This document shows positions 62,155 to 64,000 of a stretch of DNA of 64,000 nt, one piece after another. Every line of letters begins with the position of its first letter. Positions within the stretch are counted from its first letter, which is position 1. The position numbers and the translations under genes are program-made. The notes under the pieces were generated by a model. It ran no database searches and was not told the DNA's origin. It saw only the letters and a program-made list of their open reading frames with translations. Source of the stretch: Arthrobacter livingstonensis (GTDB taxonomy: Bacteria; Actinomycetota; Actinomycetes; Actinomycetales; Micrococcaceae). The DNA lies in the NCBI RefSeq assembly GCF_003219815.1, contig NZ_QJVD01000019.1:39263-103262 (forward strand). The letters run 5' to 3'.

Positions 62155-63546
62155 TCATCGGCCGGTGATGGCTTTCCCCGGGTTCAAAATTCCCAAGGGA
62201 TCGAAGAGCTCCTTGAGGCGAAGCTGGAGCCCACGCACCTCCACGGACTGTTCCAGTGGCAGCCAACGCAACTTGTACTGCCCCACCCCGTGTTCACCCG
62301 TGATGGTGCCGCCCAACTCCAGGGCCTTGTGGATGGATTCGTCGAGGGCGGAATTCAGGGCCGCGATACGGGCTTGGCCAGCCTCCTGCACCCAAAAGGT
62401 GGGGTGCAGGTTTCCGTCGCCGGCATGGGCAATGATGCGCACGCCCACGCCGTGGCGTACTGCCATCTCCTCCAGGGCTACAACATAGTGGACCAGTTGC
62501 GACCGCGGCACGGCCACGTCCTCGCCAACGGTGATTTCAGAGTCGACATCCATGCCCCTGCTGTGCCGCCGCAGGTCCACCAGCGCCGCAGCTTCATCCG
62601 GATCCTCCCGGTTCACGCTTCCACCCAAGGCCACCAGCGCCGTCGAGGCTATCTCTGCTTCCTGGGCTGCAGCCAGGCCGTCGAACTGGGCCAACAGCAG
62701 CGCAGTCCCCCGCCTTGCAAGGTCGCTGCCGTTGCGCAAGTCCAGTTCCTTCAGCGAAGCCCCGTCCATGAGTTCAAGGATGCACGGCTGCACGCGCGCG
62801 GCGCCCAGTGCCAGCACACCTGACGTGGCCGAGGCCATGTCCGGGAAGAACACGGCCAGGGTGCGGATCTCGGTGGGAAGGTATTTCAGCCGCACAGTAA
62901 CCCCCACCACGATGCCCAGCGTTCCTTCCGAGCCGACAAAGAGGCTGGTGAGGTCGTAGCCGGCCACGCCCTTGAACGTCCGGTGGCCAGTGTGGATGAG
63001 TGTGCCGTCCGCGAGCACCACGTCAAGGGCAAGCACGGCGTCGCGCGTCACCCCGTACTTGGCGCAGCGCAGTCCGCCGGCGTTGGTGGCCACGTTGCCG
63101 CCGATCGTGGAGATCTTGTAGCTGGCCGGGTCCGGCGCATACATGAGGCCGTGTGCGGCGGCTGCGGTGTTGAGGTCTGCGTTGACCACTCCGGGCTCCA
63201 CTCGGGCAATTTCGTCTTCAGGGTTCAGCTCCAGGATCTTGTCCATCCGGTCCAGGCACAGGACCATGCTCCCGGCGGTTGCATGGGCGCCACCGGACAC
63301 CCCCGTCCCTGCACCCCGCGCAACCACCGGCACGCCGTGCCTGCCGGCCAGGCGCACCACGGCCTGGACGTCCGTCACGGACTCCGCCCACAGCACTGCC
63401 ACCGGCTCCCGGTAGTCGGTCACGGGACCCTGGTCCACGGCGAACTTCTTCAGGTCGCCGGCGGACGTGCTGATCTGGTCTGGCCGCAGTACTGCCCGCA
63501 GCTCGCGGTCCAAGTCCCGGCCCATGGGTCCGCCTGTCGCATTCAT
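62155..63546 (-). CDS. FAD-linked oxidase, GlcD / D-lactate dehydrogenase type
   Basis: 463 residues from ATG at 63546; the frame is open to 63714, but the added part is not family-like. FAD-binding domain with VPVVARGAGTGVSGGA and ISTIGGNVATNAGG, then the C-terminal oxidase domain with IIAHAGDGNLHPTF and GEHGVGQYK, as in glycolate oxidase subunit D and D-2-hydroxyacid dehydrogenases. It oxidises glycolate, D-lactate or a related 2-hydroxy acid. No GlcE/GlcF partners lie in the window. Confidence 0.9.
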   Translation of the reverse strand: MNATGGPMGRDLDRELRAVLRPDQISTSAGDLKKFAVDQGPVTDYREPVAVLWAESVTDVQAVVRLAGRHGVPVVARGAGTGVSGGAHATAGSMVLCLDRMDKILELNPEDEIARVEPGVVNADLNTAAAAHGLMYAPDPASYKISTIGGNVATNAGGLRCAKYGVTRDAVLALDVVLADGTLIHTGHRTFKGVAGYDLTSLFVGSEGTLGIVVGVTVRLKYLPTEIRTLAVFFPDMASATSGVLALGAARVQPCILELMDGASLKELDLRNGSDLARRGTALLLAQFDGLAAAQEAEIASTALVALGGSVNREDPDEAAALVDLRRHSRGMDVDSEITVGEDVAVPRSQLVHYVVALEEMAVRHGVGVRIIAHAGDGNLHPTFWVQEAGQARIAALNSALDESIHKALELGGTITGEHGVGQYKLRWLPLEQSVEVRGLQLRLKELFDPLGILNPGKAITGR

Positions 63547-63886
63547 GTACACGTGCACCTCTCCATAACCGCCTACCGCGGGCACTTTCCAGTCTATGAG
63601 CAACATGGCGTATGAACGGGCACCGATCTCTGACGCGGTGGTTCCGGTATTTTTTGTAGTCCGGCGTAAGGGCGTGCCAAGGCCGCCCGCGGCCGTCGGA
63701 CGGGAAAGCCCCAAAGCGCCTCAGTGGTCGTAATCCCCAGCAGCTCTCACGGCTCGCAAGCTCGCAGCGGGTTCTTCGCGCACGTGGGCCCGGGAAGAAA
63801 AAGTACCGGGCAGCCACATCGATCCCGATCACCGCAATCGACTTCGGCACCACATCGACCTGTGTGTGGGGGGTTTTAAATGTGGG
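63547..63886. other. Intergenic stretch between the oxidase gene and the rRNA operon end
   Basis: 340 bases; the promoter of the oxidase gene should be here. Long frames occur on the minus strand but look like chance frames. Confidence 0.4.
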
Positions 63887-63917
63887 GAGGCCCCAACACG
63901 GTGTGTGTTGGGGCCTC
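63887..63917. terminator. rRNA operon terminator
   Basis: GAGGCCCCAACAC and GTGTTGGGGCCTC form a perfect 13-bp stem with a five-base loop, about 18 bp beyond the 5S 3' end. T-rich tracts lie on both sides (TTTTTT on the plus side, ATTTAAAA on the other). Confidence 0.85.
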
Positions 63918-63934
63918 TACCCTTTTTTGGTGTT

Positions 63935-64000
63935 GTCCGGCGGTGTCCTACTCTCCCACATCCTGTCGAATGCAGTACCATCGGCGCTGTGGGTCTTAGC
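63935..64000 (-). rRNA. 5S ribosomal RNA, 3' part (cut by window edge)
   Basis: The reverse strand reads CACAGCGCCGATGGTACTGC, then GGGAGAGTAGGACACCGCCG and GGAC, the conserved 3' half of bacterial 5S rRNA. The operon runs leftwards and its 16S/23S genes should lie to the right of the window. Confidence 0.9.

Overview
The window looks like the chromosome of an actinobacterium of the Arthrobacter group (Micrococcaceae). This rests on the GC-rich core genes (otsA-otsB, a UgpC/MsmX-type sugar-importer ATPase, a DUF4032 protein, a polyphosphate glucokinase), Tat/lipobox signals, LacI-controlled CUT1 sugar importers, and an rRNA operon end (5S, minus strand) at the right edge. Assignment to genus is inference.

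Layout. (1) 1-6134: a fructan/sucrose locus on the minus strand: LacI regulator (cut by the edge), a decayed gene, a GH32 beta-fructosidase, two CUT1 permeases and a binding protein. Matching 16-bp operators lie before the regulator and before the importer. (2) About 6.3-54.9 kb: a genomic island behind an intact tRNA-Thr(UGU) gene (54844-54916, minus strand). A 45-bp copy of the tRNA 3' end and its flank recurs at 17453-17497 and 25230-25274, and a decayed match lies at about 6305-6323. The same end sequences flank these cores, including a paired TTTAATGAG/TAATGAG motif. I read this as three tandem elements: E1 (6.3-17.5 kb), E2 (17.5-25.3 kb) and E3 (25.2-54.9 kb). I see no integrase or excisionase in any of them, so they resemble cis-mobilizable elements accreted at one tRNA.

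E1 carries candidate defence genes: an Abi-like HEPN protein with a divergent promoter-RNA-terminator unit next to it, a large STAND-type NTPase with a nuclease-like N-terminus, a HEPN/RES-type protein, an IS3 element, and two uncharacterised proteins, one with a HEPN-like motif. E2 carries a Schlafen/AlbA_2 ATPase, an Mrr-type nuclease, an OLD-family ATPase/TOPRIM gene beheaded by a second IS3 element, and a frameshifted membrane protein.

E3 is metabolic. It has two LacI-controlled glycoside systems: one with importer, aldose epimerase and GH2; the other with a secreted GH87 alpha-1,3-glucanase-like enzyme, importer and GH31 glucosidase, followed by a polyphosphate glucokinase. It also has a YhgE-like membrane protein with a TetR regulator, CorA, a CocE-type hydrolase with a TetR regulator, and two MFS genes sharing a 1228-bp block that appears identical.

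(3) 54.9-64 kb is core chromosome: a membrane-anchored DsbA-like protein, otsA, otsB, the sugar ABC ATPase, DUF4032, a surface protein, a GlcD-type FAD oxidase and the 5S rRNA. None of the three CUT1 importers has its own ATPase; the ATPase at 58.5 kb is of the type that serves several such importers.
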